A stretch of DNA of 64,000 nucleotides from Kribbella pittospori (GTDB lineage Bacteria; Actinomycetota; Actinomycetes; Propionibacteriales; Kribbellaceae). Location of the stretch: NCBI RefSeq assembly GCF_004331465.1, contig NZ_SJKB01000005.1, forward strand, positions 124,001-188,000, read 5' to 3'. The notes under the pieces are model-generated. The model saw nothing but the letters and a program-made list of their open reading frames with translations. It did no database searches and was not told the DNA's origin. Each line of letters opens with the position of its first letter. Within the stretch, counting starts at the first letter, position 1. Position numbers and translations under genes: made by a program. Shown piece by piece: positions 33,368 to 41,916 of the stretch.

Positions 33368-34117
33368 GTGGGGTTGCGGCCGGTGGATCTGGCGCGGCGG
33401 GCTGGGGTCTCGACGCAGTTGGTGCGCAACTACGAGGCGGCCGGGATCCTGCCGCCGGCGCCGCGGAGTGCGAGCGGGTACCGCCAGTACGACGAGGAGC
33501 ATCTGTCCGCGCTGCTGACCTATCGGGCGCTGGCGCCTGGGTTCGGGCCTGAGGTGGCGACGTCGATCATGCAGGCCGTTCATGAGGGTGACCACGAGCT
33601 CGCCTACCGGCTGGTCGACGCCGCGCATGCCGGGCTGCATCAGCAACGGCTGGCGACCGATGCGGCGAGCGAGGCGCTCGGGGCGATGGCGGCTGAGTTC
33701 CTGGACGAGGCGCCGGCCAACGGTCCGTCGTTGCTGGTCGGTGAGCTCGCGCATCAGTTGGGAGTGCGTACCTCGGCGCTGCGCGTCTGGGAGGCGGCGG
33801 GGTTGCTGTCGCCGACGCGCGAGCCCGGGACGAAGTACCGGAAGTACGGACCGGAGCAGATCCGTGATGCCCGGATCATCCACATGCTGCGCCAGGGGCG
33901 CTACTACTTCGAGCAGATCAGGCCTGTCCTCGACGGACTCCGTCGTACCGGCAATACCGAGGCTCTTCGCAGTGCGATCGCCGAGCGCCGGGCCGCGCAC
34001 AACCGGCAGACGCACGCGATGCTGCACGGTGCGGCCTTGCTGTACCAGCTCCTACAGGAGAGGGATGGCCAGGTGGGTCGGGGTGGCGCGGCCCCTGACG
34101 GTCACCTGGTCACTTGA
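33368..34117 (+). CDS. Tandem MerR-type regulator (TioE-like)
   Basis: A 249-residue protein with two MerR helix-turn-helix domains in one chain, residues about 4-70 (LARRAGVSTQLVRNYEAAGILPPAPRS) and 128-196 (LAHQLGVRTSALRVWEAAGLLSPTREP). Such TioE-like proteins are presumed to bind palindromic sites as monomers or altered dimers. GTG start with GGAGG 6 nt before it. The last 66 nt overlap the convergent cyclase gene, unusually long; the C-terminal QLLQERDGQVGRG tail is outside any known domain, so its real end is sound but functionally unproven. Confidence 0.83.
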   Translation: MGLRPVDLARRAGVSTQLVRNYEAAGILPPAPRSASGYRQYDEEHLSALLTYRALAPGFGPEVATSIMQAVHEGDHELAYRLVDAAHAGLHQQRLATDAASEALGAMAAEFLDEAPANGPSLLVGELAHQLGVRTSALRVWEAAGLLSPTREPGTKYRKYGPEQIRDARIIHMLRQGRYYFEQIRPVLDGLRRTGNTEALRSAIAERRAAHNRQTHAMLHGAALLYQLLQERDGQVGRGGAAPDGHLVT

Positions 34118-35611
34118 GTGCCAGTACTGCGCCTCGGTCGGGACTGCCTCGGAGACGGCGGTCATCGAGGCGATCAGCCGGCCGGGCGTCGACTTGGCGA
34201 GTTCGCTGAGGCGGGCGGCCTCGTTCACCGGGTCGCCGATGACCGTGTATTCGTGCCGTCGTACGTCGCCGACCGTGCCGGCGACCACGATGCCCGCGGT
34301 GACGCCGATGCCGGCAGTGACCTCGGGCAGCTCTTCGTCGAGCCGGGATGCCAGCGTGCGAGCGGCCCGGAGTGCGCTCCCGGCCGCGTCCGGGAGCTCG
34401 GCCGGGGCGCCGAAGATCGCGAGCGCGGCGTCGCCGGCGAACTTGTTGACGAACCCGCCTTGCTGATCGACCTCGTCGACCACGATCGTGAAGAAGCGGT
34501 TCAGCAACTGCACCACCTCGGCCGGTGGACGCTCGGCGGCGAGCTCGGTCGAGCCGATCAGGTCGACGAAGAGGACGGCGACGAAACGATCCTCACCGCC
34601 GAGCCGATCACTCGCGAGCGCCTCCTGCACCACGTCCGGACCGACGTACCGGCCGAAGACGTCCCGGATCCGCTCGCGTTCGCGCAGCCCTTCGGCCATC
34701 TGGTTGAAGCCGGACTGCAGCGAGCCGAGCTCGGTGCCGTCGAAGACCGGGATGCGGATGTCGAGCTCTCCCTCGCCGATCAGCGCGAGCGCGTTGCGGA
34801 CCGACCGCACCGGGGCGACCACCGACCGCGCCGACAGCACGGTGAGCAACCAGCCGTTGCCGATGGCCACGATGCCCAGGGCAAGGATCACGACCGAGAG
34901 CCGGGTCGCGGAGACGTCCTTCTCGAACAGGGCGACGATGGCCGCGAGCATCAGGCCGGCCACCGGTACTCCGGAGCCGACCGCCCAGAAGATCACGATG
35001 CGGGCCTTGAGACCTGCCGCGAGCACCCGGCGCGGCGGTGAGGAATCGGCCAGCGCCCGCGCGGCGACCGGCCGGAGTGCGAACTCGGTCAGCAGGTAGG
35101 AGATCGTGCAGGTGATGATCATGCCGTCGAACACCGTGGCCGCGACGCGGAGGGCGTTCTCCGCCTGGAGCGCGAGTGTCATCGCGGTGAAGATCACCCC
35201 GGCGACCGCCCAGAGCAGCACCTCGATCAACGTCAGCCGCAGCGGCAGTTGGAGCGTCGCGAGCTGCTCCTTGCGGGTGGCGGGCCGTTCCTCGTCGACC
35301 CACCGGGTGACATGGCGGGTGAGCCGCGTGCTCCAGATGCAGCCGATCGCCACCGCGAGAAGGAAGTACAGCGGGATGACGATGGCCTCGGCGAGCTGGA
35401 GCTCGTCGACGAGCGGTGGCCCCGGCAGTACGAAGACCGCCAGCACGAACACGACCGCGGCACCGATCAGGTTGGTGACGATCGAGAAGGTTGTCATCAG
35501 CACCTGCAGCCGGAACCGCAACAGCGTCGTACTCTGATCGGCCGGTCCGAGCAGCCACGATCCGAACGGCCGACGCTTCAGCACGAGTTCGGGTCGTCCC
35601 TCGGACATCAT
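34052..35611 (-). CDS. Membrane class III adenylate/guanylate cyclase with HAMP
   Basis: A 519-residue six-helix membrane protein, then a HAMP linker (about residues 270-325) and a class III cyclase catalytic domain, like Mycobacterium Rv1318c-Rv1320c proteins. Catalytic residues are readable: metal Asp in VDLIGSTELA, Lys and metal Asp in NKFAGDAALA, and the transition-state pair in VNEAARL. Substrate-defining residues favour ATP, which is inference. CAGACT lies 6 nt before the first ATG. It is convergent with, and overlaps by 66 nt, the tandem-MerR gene. Confidence 0.92.
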   Translation of the reverse strand: MMSEGRPELVLKRRPFGSWLLGPADQSTTLLRFRLQVLMTTFSIVTNLIGAAVVFVLAVFVLPGPPLVDELQLAEAIVIPLYFLLAVAIGCIWSTRLTRHVTRWVDEERPATRKEQLATLQLPLRLTLIEVLLWAVAGVIFTAMTLALQAENALRVAATVFDGMIITCTISYLLTEFALRPVAARALADSSPPRRVLAAGLKARIVIFWAVGSGVPVAGLMLAAIVALFEKDVSATRLSVVILALGIVAIGNGWLLTVLSARSVVAPVRSVRNALALIGEGELDIRIPVFDGTELGSLQSGFNQMAEGLRERERIRDVFGRYVGPDVVQEALASDRLGGEDRFVAVLFVDLIGSTELAAERPPAEVVQLLNRFFTIVVDEVDQQGGFVNKFAGDAALAIFGAPAELPDAAGSALRAARTLASRLDEELPEVTAGIGVTAGIVVAGTVGDVRRHEYTVIGDPVNEAARLSELAKSTPGRLIASMTAVSEAVPTEAQYWHSSDQVTVRGRATPTHLAIPLL

Positions 35612-35617
35612 GGTGAC

Positions 35618-35680
35618 AGTCTGCTAGCAACCACCCCGGTTCCCGCAACCGTCTTATTCCTTGGCGAGTCTGGCTACCGT
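35618..35680. promoter_or_regulatory. Divergent leaderless promoters (cyclase and CapA)
   Basis: Two -10-like hexamers flank this 75-nt gap: CAGACT on the minus strand (35618-35623), 6 nt from the cyclase ATG, and TACCGT on the plus strand (35675-35680), 6 nt from the CapA ATG. No Shine-Dalgarno is seen for either gene. Confidence 0.45.
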
Positions 35681-35686
35681 GGATCC

Positions 35687-37030
35687 ATGGCGGTATGGCG
35701 GCGTCTCTCGCTGGCTGCTGCAGCGGCCGCCCTGGTCGCCTGCTCGGACAACACCACGACACAGCCTTCGCCCAGCCCTTCGAGCACGCCGAAGCAGTCG
35801 CCGAGCCGTCCGCAACCTCCTGCGACCGTCAGAGAGACTCAACCGCTCGTTCTCGTTATTCATCCGACGCGCGCGGCACAGGACATCGACCTGGCCACCG
35901 CAAGGGCGATCGCGCGGGGAACGACCAAATCCTGGCGGGGATTCCGCGTCGCGTCGTTGCGGGACGCGCAACGATCCACCAGTGCACTCGCCGTCGTGCC
36001 TGCTGCCACCGTCGGGCCGAGCGTGAGGCCTGTGACGGTCGGCGGGATCGACCCGCTGAAGCAGCCCGCCCGGTATCCGCTGCGCACAGCGGGGCCGAAG
36101 CGTGAAGGGCCGGTCGTCGACGTGACGTTCGGCGGTGACGTCATGCTCGGCCGACGGGTGGCGACCGCTGCCGCCCAGAGTGGCGATGTGTCCAGACCGC
36201 TGCGCGTCATCGGACCGCGCTTGGCGGAGGCTGACGTCACCGTGGTGAACCTGGAGAGCACACTCTCCCGAGCAGGAACGGCACAGCAGGGTGGTGACTC
36301 GTTCGCTGCCCCGCCGCGCGTGGTGAAGGGTCTGCGGGAGGCCGGCGTCGACGTGCTGTCGCTGGCCAACAACCACACCGGCGACTTCCAGGATCGCGCC
36401 CTGCTGGAGACGGTCCGGTTGGTGCGAGCCGGTGGCCTTCAGCCGGTAGGGGCCGGAGGCAACTTCGCGGAGGCCGTCCGCCCGGCGATCGTCGAGCGTG
36501 ACGGAGTGCGGTTCGGCTTCCTGGCGTTCAACGCGATCGGTGAGACACCACGGGCGACGGCAACGAGTCCCGGTGCGCTCAGCGTGCGGATGCCGCCACG
36601 GACAGGACCGCTGAACGCCGGTGACCTGGCTGCGCTCACCAAGGCCGTGGCGACGTTGAAGGCCGCCGTCGACGTGGTCGTCGTATTGCCGCATTGGGGT
36701 CAGCAGTACACGCACACACCGGTTCCGGCGCAGCGGACGGTTGCGTCTGCGCTGACCAGGGCTGGAGCGGATCTGGTGATCGGTGGGCATCCGCACTGGG
36801 TGCAGGAGGTGCAGTTCGCGGCGGGGAAGGTCGTCGCGCACTCGCTGGGCAATCTGGTGTTCGACATGGACTTCTCGCAGCAGACCCAGGAGGGCGTCCT
36901 GCTGGAGCTCACCTATTGGGGCAAGACGCTCAAGGCTGCGCGACTCACGCCGTACGTGATCGGTAGTGACTTCAGTCCGCGAGTGGTGACCGGCACTCGG
37001 GCGGAGCAGATCCTGTCGGACATCCGCTAG
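35687..37030 (+). CDS. CapA family lipoprotein
   Basis: A 447-residue secreted protein: a signal peptide with lipobox LVACS (Cys about residue 18-20), a Ser/Pro/Thr-rich linker, then the CapA metallophosphatase-like domain with VTFGGDVMLGR, VNLESTL, SLANNHTGDF, LPHWGQQY and VIGGHPHW. CapA homologues act in poly-gamma-glutamate capsule export or are uncharacterised surface enzymes. No capB/capC genes are present, so capsule synthesis is not supported. Stop overlaps the convergent peptidase stop by 4 nt. Confidence 0.9.
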   Translation: MAVWRRLSLAAAAAALVACSDNTTTQPSPSPSSTPKQSPSRPQPPATVRETQPLVLVIHPTRAAQDIDLATARAIARGTTKSWRGFRVASLRDAQRSTSALAVVPAATVGPSVRPVTVGGIDPLKQPARYPLRTAGPKREGPVVDVTFGGDVMLGRRVATAAAQSGDVSRPLRVIGPRLAEADVTVVNLESTLSRAGTAQQGGDSFAAPPRVVKGLREAGVDVLSLANNHTGDFQDRALLETVRLVRAGGLQPVGAGGNFAEAVRPAIVERDGVRFGFLAFNAIGETPRATATSPGALSVRMPPRTGPLNAGDLAALTKAVATLKAAVDVVVVLPHWGQQYTHTPVPAQRTVASALTRAGADLVIGGHPHWVQEVQFAAGKVVAHSLGNLVFDMDFSQQTQEGVLLELTYWGKTLKAARLTPYVIGSDFSPRVVTGTRAEQILSDIR

Positions 37031-37977
37031 CTGTCGAGCCAGGCGGTCACCACGCGACCCATGCGGCCGAGCTGGGCGGGCGACACGACCCGAGGGAGGT
37101 CGCGGGCGCTGTGATATTCGGCGTACGGCGTGCTGCCTAGCCGGACGCCCGGTAGACCGGAGCGGACGAAGGACCAGTGGTCACTCGATCTGTTCACGCA
37201 GGCTCGGCTCGGTACGCGGGTGCGTGCCGCGACGGTCCGAAGCTCGTTCCGCAATGCGACGGCGTTCGCTTGAGCAGAGCAGATCGGTACGACGGTTCCT
37301 ACGCCGACGCGGTCGAGGGACACCATGCCGCGGAGCGCCCTGCGTTGCGCGCTCGGCAGCGAGGCCACGTACGTGCGGGAGCCGTAGTGGTGGCGGTTGT
37401 CGCCGTCGCCGCGCGGCTCTTCGGCGCCGAAGGCAACGAAGACGGTCGGGAGCTTCGGCGTCCGGCCTTGGTAGACCTGGGCGGTGCCGAGTAGGACGGA
37501 GACGCCCGAGGCGTTGTCCTCGGCGCCGGGTGCCTGGGGGACTGTGTCCAGGTGAGCGCCGACGATGCGGTGTGGTGCTGACGGAGTGAAGCCGGGTTTG
37601 GTGGCGATGAGATTCCAGCTGGTGCCGGCGCGGACCGGGACGCCCCAGGAGACACCTGACGGCACGCGCACCGGTTGACGCGTGGTCTGGTAGCCGGCGG
37701 CACGGAAGCGTTGCTCCAGCCAGGTGAGAGCACGCAGGTACGCCGGACTGGTCGCCTCACGCGGGCCGAGGGCGGCCAACTGGTTGACGGTCTGCAGAGC
37801 GGCGCGGCCGTCGAAGACCACCGGGGTCGGCCGAGGTGTCACGGTCGGAGCTGGCGTTGGCGTCGGCTGGGGTTGTGGTGCCGTCGAGGATGGTGCGGGG
37901 GACGGGAGGCGTGGCGGGGTGCTGCTGGTGCACGCGGCGGCCAGCAGGACCAGGAAAGCGGCCAACGCGGCCCGCAT
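37027..37977 (-). CDS. M28 family lipoprotein metallopeptidase
   Basis: A 316-residue secreted zinc aminopeptidase: lipoprotein signal with a Cys after LLAAA, a Ser/Pro/Thr-rich spacer (about 22-50) and the M28 domain. Metal ligands are visible in IVGAHLDTVPQAPGAEDNASG (His, Asp) and FVAFGAEEPRGDG (catalytic Glu-Glu), with a later metal His in SSDHWSF. The M at 37977 gives the signal peptide; the frame extends to 38022 without it. It would release amino acids at the cell surface, feeding importers in principle. Confidence 0.92.
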   Translation of the reverse strand: MRAALAAFLVLLAAACTSSTPPRLPSPAPSSTAPQPQPTPTPAPTVTPRPTPVVFDGRAALQTVNQLAALGPREATSPAYLRALTWLEQRFRAAGYQTTRQPVRVPSGVSWGVPVRAGTSWNLIATKPGFTPSAPHRIVGAHLDTVPQAPGAEDNASGVSVLLGTAQVYQGRTPKLPTVFVAFGAEEPRGDGDNRHHYGSRTYVASLPSAQRRALRGMVSLDRVGVGTVVPICSAQANAVALRNELRTVAARTRVPSRACVNRSSDHWSFVRSGLPGVRLGSTPYAEYHSARDLPRVVSPAQLGRMGRVVTAWLDS

Positions 37978-38071
37978 GTGTCCATGGTGCAGGGCGACAC
38001 CAAGACAGCAGTGTTTTGGCACGGTGGTGCTGTTGGCTCAGATAGGCCGCCTGATCGTGCTCCAGCGTGGG

Positions 38072-38077
38072 TACTGT
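38072..38077 (+). promoter_or_regulatory. Possible -10 (TACTGT) for M1 aminopeptidase
   Basis: It would start a transcript about 24 nt before the GTG at 38108, leaving room for the GGGGAG ribosome binding site. No good -35 is seen. Confidence 0.35.
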
Positions 38078-38107
38078 TCCCCGGACCACCTCTCTCGGGG
38101 AGACTCT

Positions 38108-39874
38108 GTGACGTACGACCGGCATTCCTATGCCGAACCTGCCTTGGTTCGGACCACCCACCTCGAGCTCGACCTCGAGCTGGACTTCGACGAGAAGGTG
38201 CTGGCCGGCACGGCCACGCACACACTCGCCTGGACCGGCACCAGCGACCGGCTCGTGCTCGACACGCGTGATCTGACCGTGCTGGCGGTGGAGGGTGCGA
38301 CGGCTGACGGCTGGGAGCCGCTCGAGTACAGCGTCGCCGTACCCGACAAGGAGCTCGGCTCCGCGCTGACGATCCGCACGCCGCAGCACCAGCGGGTGCG
38401 CATCAGCTACCGGACCGCGCCGACCGCGACCGGTCTGCAGTGGCTGGAGCCGTCCATGACCGCGGGCGGCGTGATGCCGTTCATGTTCAGCCAGTCGCAG
38501 GCGATCCACGCCCGCAGCTGGGTGCCGGTGCAGGACACTCCGAGCGTCCGCTTCAGCTACGCCGCTCACGTGACCGCTCCGCCCGAGCTGATGGTGCTGA
38601 TGAGCGCCGACAACGGGACGACGTCCCGCCGTACCGGCTCGTACGACGTGGTGATGCCCGAGCCGATCCCGTCGTACCTGCTGGCGATCGCTGCGGGCGA
38701 CCTGGTGTTCGAGCCGATCGGCGAGCGGTCCGGGGTGTGGGCCGAGCCGGAGATGGCCCGGCGGGCCGCGACCGAGTTCGTCGACACCGAGGAGATGATG
38801 CGGGTTACCGAGGAGCTCTTCGGGCCGTACCGCTGGGGGCGCTACGACATCCTCGTGCTGCCGCCGTCGTTCCCGTACGGCGGGATGGAGAACCCGCGGA
38901 TGACGTTCGCGACGCCGACCGTGGTGATCGGCGACAAGTCACTGGTGAGTGTGGTCGCGCACGAGCTGGCGCACAGCTGGTCCGGCAACCTGGTCACGCA
39001 GGACAGCTGGGACGACATCTGGCTGAACGAGGGTTTTACGTCGTACGTCGAGAACCGGATCGTCGAGGCCGTCTACGGCACCGAGTTCGCGGTGATGGAG
39101 ACGGCGATCAAGCAGCACGCGACCGTGGTGAAGCTGGACCCGCTGACGCCGGCCGAGCTGGCGGTGGAGCTGCCCGGACTGAACCACCGGTCCGAGTACC
39201 ACGGCACGACGTCGTGCGGCCCGCTGAAGGGGTCGTGGTTCCTGTCCTGGCTGGAGGAGCGGTTCACGCGGGAGGTGTTCGACCCGTTCCTGCGCGGGTA
39301 CTTCGACCGGTTCGCGTTCCGCAGCATCAACTCCGAGGACTTCGTCGCGCACCTGGGCGAGCACCTGCTGGAGCCGCACCCGGGCGTGGTGACGGATGCC
39401 GAGGTCGCGGCGTGGCTGGACGAGCCGGGCATTCCGGCGTTCGCTGCGCGGGCAGTGTCGGAGCGCTTCGAGGCGGTCGACGAGGCACGGGACAGGTGGC
39501 TCGGCACGGGCGAGCTGCCGCATGGCGCGGCGGCGTGGACGACGCAGGAGTGGCTGCGCTTCCTGGACGCGGCGCCGGACGTGCTGGGCGCGGTGCAGCT
39601 GCAGCAGCTCGACCGGGAGTTCGGCCTGACCGGTACGGCGAACGGCGAGATCGCCCGCCGCTGGTACCAGATCGTTGCCGCCAGCAGCTACGAGGCGGCG
39701 TACGCCGAGCTGGCCGGCTTCCTCACCAACGTCGGCCGGATGAAACTGGTCCTCCCGGTCTACCGAGCCCTGGCCGGCACCGACCGCGAGTTCGCAGCCG
39801 AAGTCTTCGCCAAAGCCCGCCCCGGCTACCACCCCATCACCACAGCCGCAGTCCAAAAGATCCTCGGCGAGTAG
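38108..39874 (+). CDS. M1 family aminopeptidase (leukotriene A4 hydrolase-like)
   Basis: A 588-residue cytosolic zinc aminopeptidase. The exopeptidase motif GGMEN is at 258-262, zinc site HELAH at 285-289 with distal Glu308 in WLNEG, and a C-terminal helical domain as in leukotriene A4 hydrolase/aminopeptidase B rather than the long ERAP1 domain of PepN. GTG at 38108 with GGGGAG 6-7 nt upstream; the frame runs further upstream into the divergent peptidase region but lacks domain content. Trims N-terminal residues from peptides. Confidence 0.94.
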   Translation: MTYDRHSYAEPALVRTTHLELDLELDFDEKVLAGTATHTLAWTGTSDRLVLDTRDLTVLAVEGATADGWEPLEYSVAVPDKELGSALTIRTPQHQRVRISYRTAPTATGLQWLEPSMTAGGVMPFMFSQSQAIHARSWVPVQDTPSVRFSYAAHVTAPPELMVLMSADNGTTSRRTGSYDVVMPEPIPSYLLAIAAGDLVFEPIGERSGVWAEPEMARRAATEFVDTEEMMRVTEELFGPYRWGRYDILVLPPSFPYGGMENPRMTFATPTVVIGDKSLVSVVAHELAHSWSGNLVTQDSWDDIWLNEGFTSYVENRIVEAVYGTEFAVMETAIKQHATVVKLDPLTPAELAVELPGLNHRSEYHGTTSCGPLKGSWFLSWLEERFTREVFDPFLRGYFDRFAFRSINSEDFVAHLGEHLLEPHPGVVTDAEVAAWLDEPGIPAFAARAVSERFEAVDEARDRWLGTGELPHGAAAWTTQEWLRFLDAAPDVLGAVQLQQLDREFGLTGTANGEIARRWYQIVAASSYEAAYAELAGFLTNVGRMKLVLPVYRALAGTDREFAAEVFAKARPGYHPITTAAVQKILGE

Positions 39875-39876
39875 AT

Positions 39877-40257
39877 CTACAGGTACTGCGCTTCGCCGTT
39901 GGCGAAGGACCAGTCGGGGGAGGCGTTCTCGGTGAGGGTGATGAGGACGTTGCGCGGGTCGGTGCCGGTGTAGTCGTGGACGAGTTCGGCGATCCGGCGG
40001 TACATCGCCTGCTTGACCTCGTCGGGGCGGCCGGCTCGCAGGGTGATGGCGATGAACACGACGTCGTCGTCCCGCTCGATGCCGGGGAAGCCGCCGTACC
40101 GCATCGTGCTCGTGGTGCCGTCGTGGCTGGTGAGGACCTGGAAGAGGTCGTCGGGCGGGATGCCGATCGTCTCGACCAGCGCGTCGTGCACCGCGCGGCC
40201 GAGGTTGGTCAGACGGTCGGAGCCGGCCCGGAGTACGTCGATCCGGATCAGAGGCAT
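39877..40257 (-). CDS. Tautomerase family protein (4-oxalocrotonate tautomerase-like)
   Basis: A 126-residue tautomerase-superfamily protein with Pro immediately after the initiator Met (MPLIRIDVL), the catalytic base once Met is removed. The remaining beta-alpha-beta units (DEVKQAMYRRIAELV, VLITLTENAS) fit the fused, longer 4-OT group. Function likely isomerisation of an enol/keto substrate, unknown here. TAGTAT lies 6 nt before the ATG. Convergent with the M1 gene (2 nt). Confidence 0.88.
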   Translation of the reverse strand: MPLIRIDVLRAGSDRLTNLGRAVHDALVETIGIPPDDLFQVLTSHDGTTSTMRYGGFPGIERDDDVVFIAITLRAGRPDEVKQAMYRRIAELVHDYTGTDPRNVLITLTENASPDWSFANGEAQYL

Positions 40258-40263
40258 GCCGAC

Positions 40264-40269
40264 ATACTA
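40264..40269 (-). promoter_or_regulatory. Candidate leaderless -10 (TAGTAT) for tautomerase
   Basis: On the minus strand it is 6 nt before the ATG at 40257 and overlaps the stop of the upstream GNAT gene. Confidence 0.5.
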
Positions 40270-41148
40270 GTAGGTACAGACGTCCAGGGTGCAGCGGTGG
40301 ATGGTCTCGGTCGGTTGGTAGCCGAGGTGGTCGTTGACCCGTTGCATCGGGACGTTCGTGCTGACCGTGTCGGTCAGGAGGCCGTCGAGGTCGGGGAAGT
40401 GGGTGCGGACCGAGCGGATCTGCTCGGCCTTCATCCACAGCCCGAGACCGCGACCGCGGTGCGCCGGGAGGACCGCGGTGCCGTAGTGCTGCGCATCGCC
40501 CTTGCCGTTCCCCGGTACGACGAGTTCGGTGAACCCCACGATCGTCCCGGTCGCCCTGTCCACGGCCGCCACCGTCAGGAGGTGATCACCGCGCTGCTCG
40601 ATCACCCGGGCCGCATGCCGGGTCCGCTCCACGTCCCACGTGTCAGCGCCGTACGTGATGTCGCCGGACGGTGCGTCGTCCATCCCGGACCGCGCGTCGG
40701 TGAACGTCTGCGCCAACTCATCGGGTACGACGCCCGCCCACGACTGCAACCGGTAGCCCGGGTCCTGAGGAACGATCAGTACGGCGTCGTCGACGTCGGC
40801 CAGCCGCAGTCGCGCGTAGATGAGTGTCAGTCCGATCGTGAAGCCGCGAGCCGTCAGGAAGTGGTACGCCGGGGAGTCGTCCGGAGCGTCGGCCAGGATG
40901 TTCCGGACCTCGTGCGCACGAGCCGCGGCGACGACCGCGTCGAGGAGTCGGGAGCCGACGCCGTGGCGGCGCTCGGCTGGGTGCACGTTCAGTTCGAGCT
41001 CGGCCAGATGGCCGTGGGACTCGCGGCTGTTGAGCCGGAGGAAGGCCGATCCGACCGGGTTGCCGTCGGCGTCCGCGGCAAGCCAGGCGATCCGGCGGCT
41101 GAACGGCCGGAAGTCGGGATCCGTCAGCGGAGTCAGCGTGATGCTCAA
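40267..41148 (-). CDS. Tandem-domain GNAT acetyltransferase
   Basis: A 293-residue protein with two acetyltransferase domains: the first with VHPAERRHGVGSRLLDAVV, the second with VLPAHRGRGLGLWMKAEQ, both acetyl-CoA-binding A motifs. The start is a TTG at 41148 (MSITLTPLTD), supported by TATGTT 6 nt upstream; no ATG or GTG lies between it and the second strand. The layout is like mycothiol synthase MshD-type tandem GNATs, but the identity is not clear enough to claim that. Expressed toward the tautomerase. Confidence 0.86.
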   Translation of the reverse strand: MSITLTPLTDPDFRPFSRRIAWLAADADGNPVGSAFLRLNSRESHGHLAELELNVHPAERRHGVGSRLLDAVVAAARAHEVRNILADAPDDSPAYHFLTARGFTIGLTLIYARLRLADVDDAVLIVPQDPGYRLQSWAGVVPDELAQTFTDARSGMDDAPSGDITYGADTWDVERTRHAARVIEQRGDHLLTVAAVDRATGTIVGFTELVVPGNGKGDAQHYGTAVLPAHRGRGLGLWMKAEQIRSVRTHFPDLDGLLTDTVSTNVPMQRVNDHLGYQPTETIHRCTLDVCTY

Positions 41149-41154
41149 GGCGGC

Positions 41155-41160
41155 AACATA
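41155..41160 (-). promoter_or_regulatory. Candidate leaderless -10 (TATGTT) for tandem GNAT
   Basis: Six nt before the TTG at 41148. It decides an otherwise unclear start and faces the GntR gene promoter region. Confidence 0.5.
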
Positions 41161-41238
41161 TCGCGCCGGTGGATCACGTGCCTTGAGTGTCCTGAGTCGG
41201 CTACCGTGCTTCGGAGTCGACGGGGAGAGGAGCACCGG

Positions 41239-41916
41239 GTGGATCAGCCGGGTGGGGCCAAGATACGGACGATCGGTGCGGACCATGTCGCCTTGCGCGA
41301 GCAGGTGCTGACGGAGCTGCGTCGCCGGATCGTGGACGGCGAGTACGGGCAGGGCGAGCGGCTGACCGAGACCCGGCTCGCGGACGACTTCGGGGTGTCG
41401 CGCAACCCGGTGCGTGAGGCGCTGCGGGTGGTCGAGGCCGAGGGCTTCGTCCAGATCCTGCCGCGGCGCGGTGCGGTGGTCGCGACCCTCGACGACACCG
41501 CGGTGCGCGACCTGTTCGCCGTACGGCAGCAGCTCGAGACGCTGGCCGCCGGACTTGCGGCCGAGCGCGCGGACGCTGCCGACGTGGCCCGGCTCCGGCG
41601 ACTGCTCGACGACGCGAACAAGGCCAGCGAGGCCAAGGACTTCGACCAGCTCGCCGAGCTGAACAGCGCGTTCCACCGCGCGGTGATCGAGGTCAGCGGC
41701 AACCGCTGGCTGCACTCGATCTCCACAGCGATGTACCACCACGTCCACTGGGTGTTCCGGGTCGGCGCGGCCCAGCGGGCGCCACACTCCACCGAGGAGC
41801 ACATCCGTCTGGTCGACGCCATCGCCGCCAAGGATCCGGAGGCCGCCAGCACCGCAGCCGGCCTGCACGTGGCGGCTGCGGCGAAGGCGGCTCTCGGTCA
41901 GCGTCCTACCGCGTAG
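41239..41916 (+). CDS. GntR family regulator, FadR/FCD subfamily
   Basis: A 225-residue regulator: a winged helix (ETRLADDFGVSRNPVREALRVVEAEGFV) and an FCD ligand-binding domain with metal-site-like residues (ELNSAFHRAVIEVSGN, HHVHWVF). GTG with GAGAGGAG upstream; a very long in-frame read-through from the M1 gene is an artefact. Its end overlaps the convergent gamma-glutamyltransferase gene by 19 nt. It is the nearest regulator to the importer operon, whose promoter carries a TGTATACA palindrome, so control of that operon is a fair inference. Confidence 0.92.
   Translation: MDQPGGAKIRTIGADHVALREQVLTELRRRIVDGEYGQGERLTETRLADDFGVSRNPVREALRVVEAEGFVQILPRRGAVVATLDDTAVRDLFAVRQQLETLAAGLAAERADAADVARLRRLLDDANKASEAKDFDQLAELNSAFHRAVIEVSGNRWLHSISTAMYHHVHWVFRVGAAQRAPHSTEEHIRLVDAIAAKDPEAASTAAGLHVAAAAKAALGQRPTA

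Noticed and set aside
40267..41148. Tandem GNAT as mycothiol synthase MshD
   Set aside because: Two GNAT domains alone are not enough; the gene's context and motif details do not identify MshD.
38440..41916. A 1158-codon frame that ends in the GntR regulator
   Set aside because: Most of it is shifted-frame reading of the M1 peptidase and antisense to two minus-strand genes. Only 41239-41916 has homology and a ribosome binding site.
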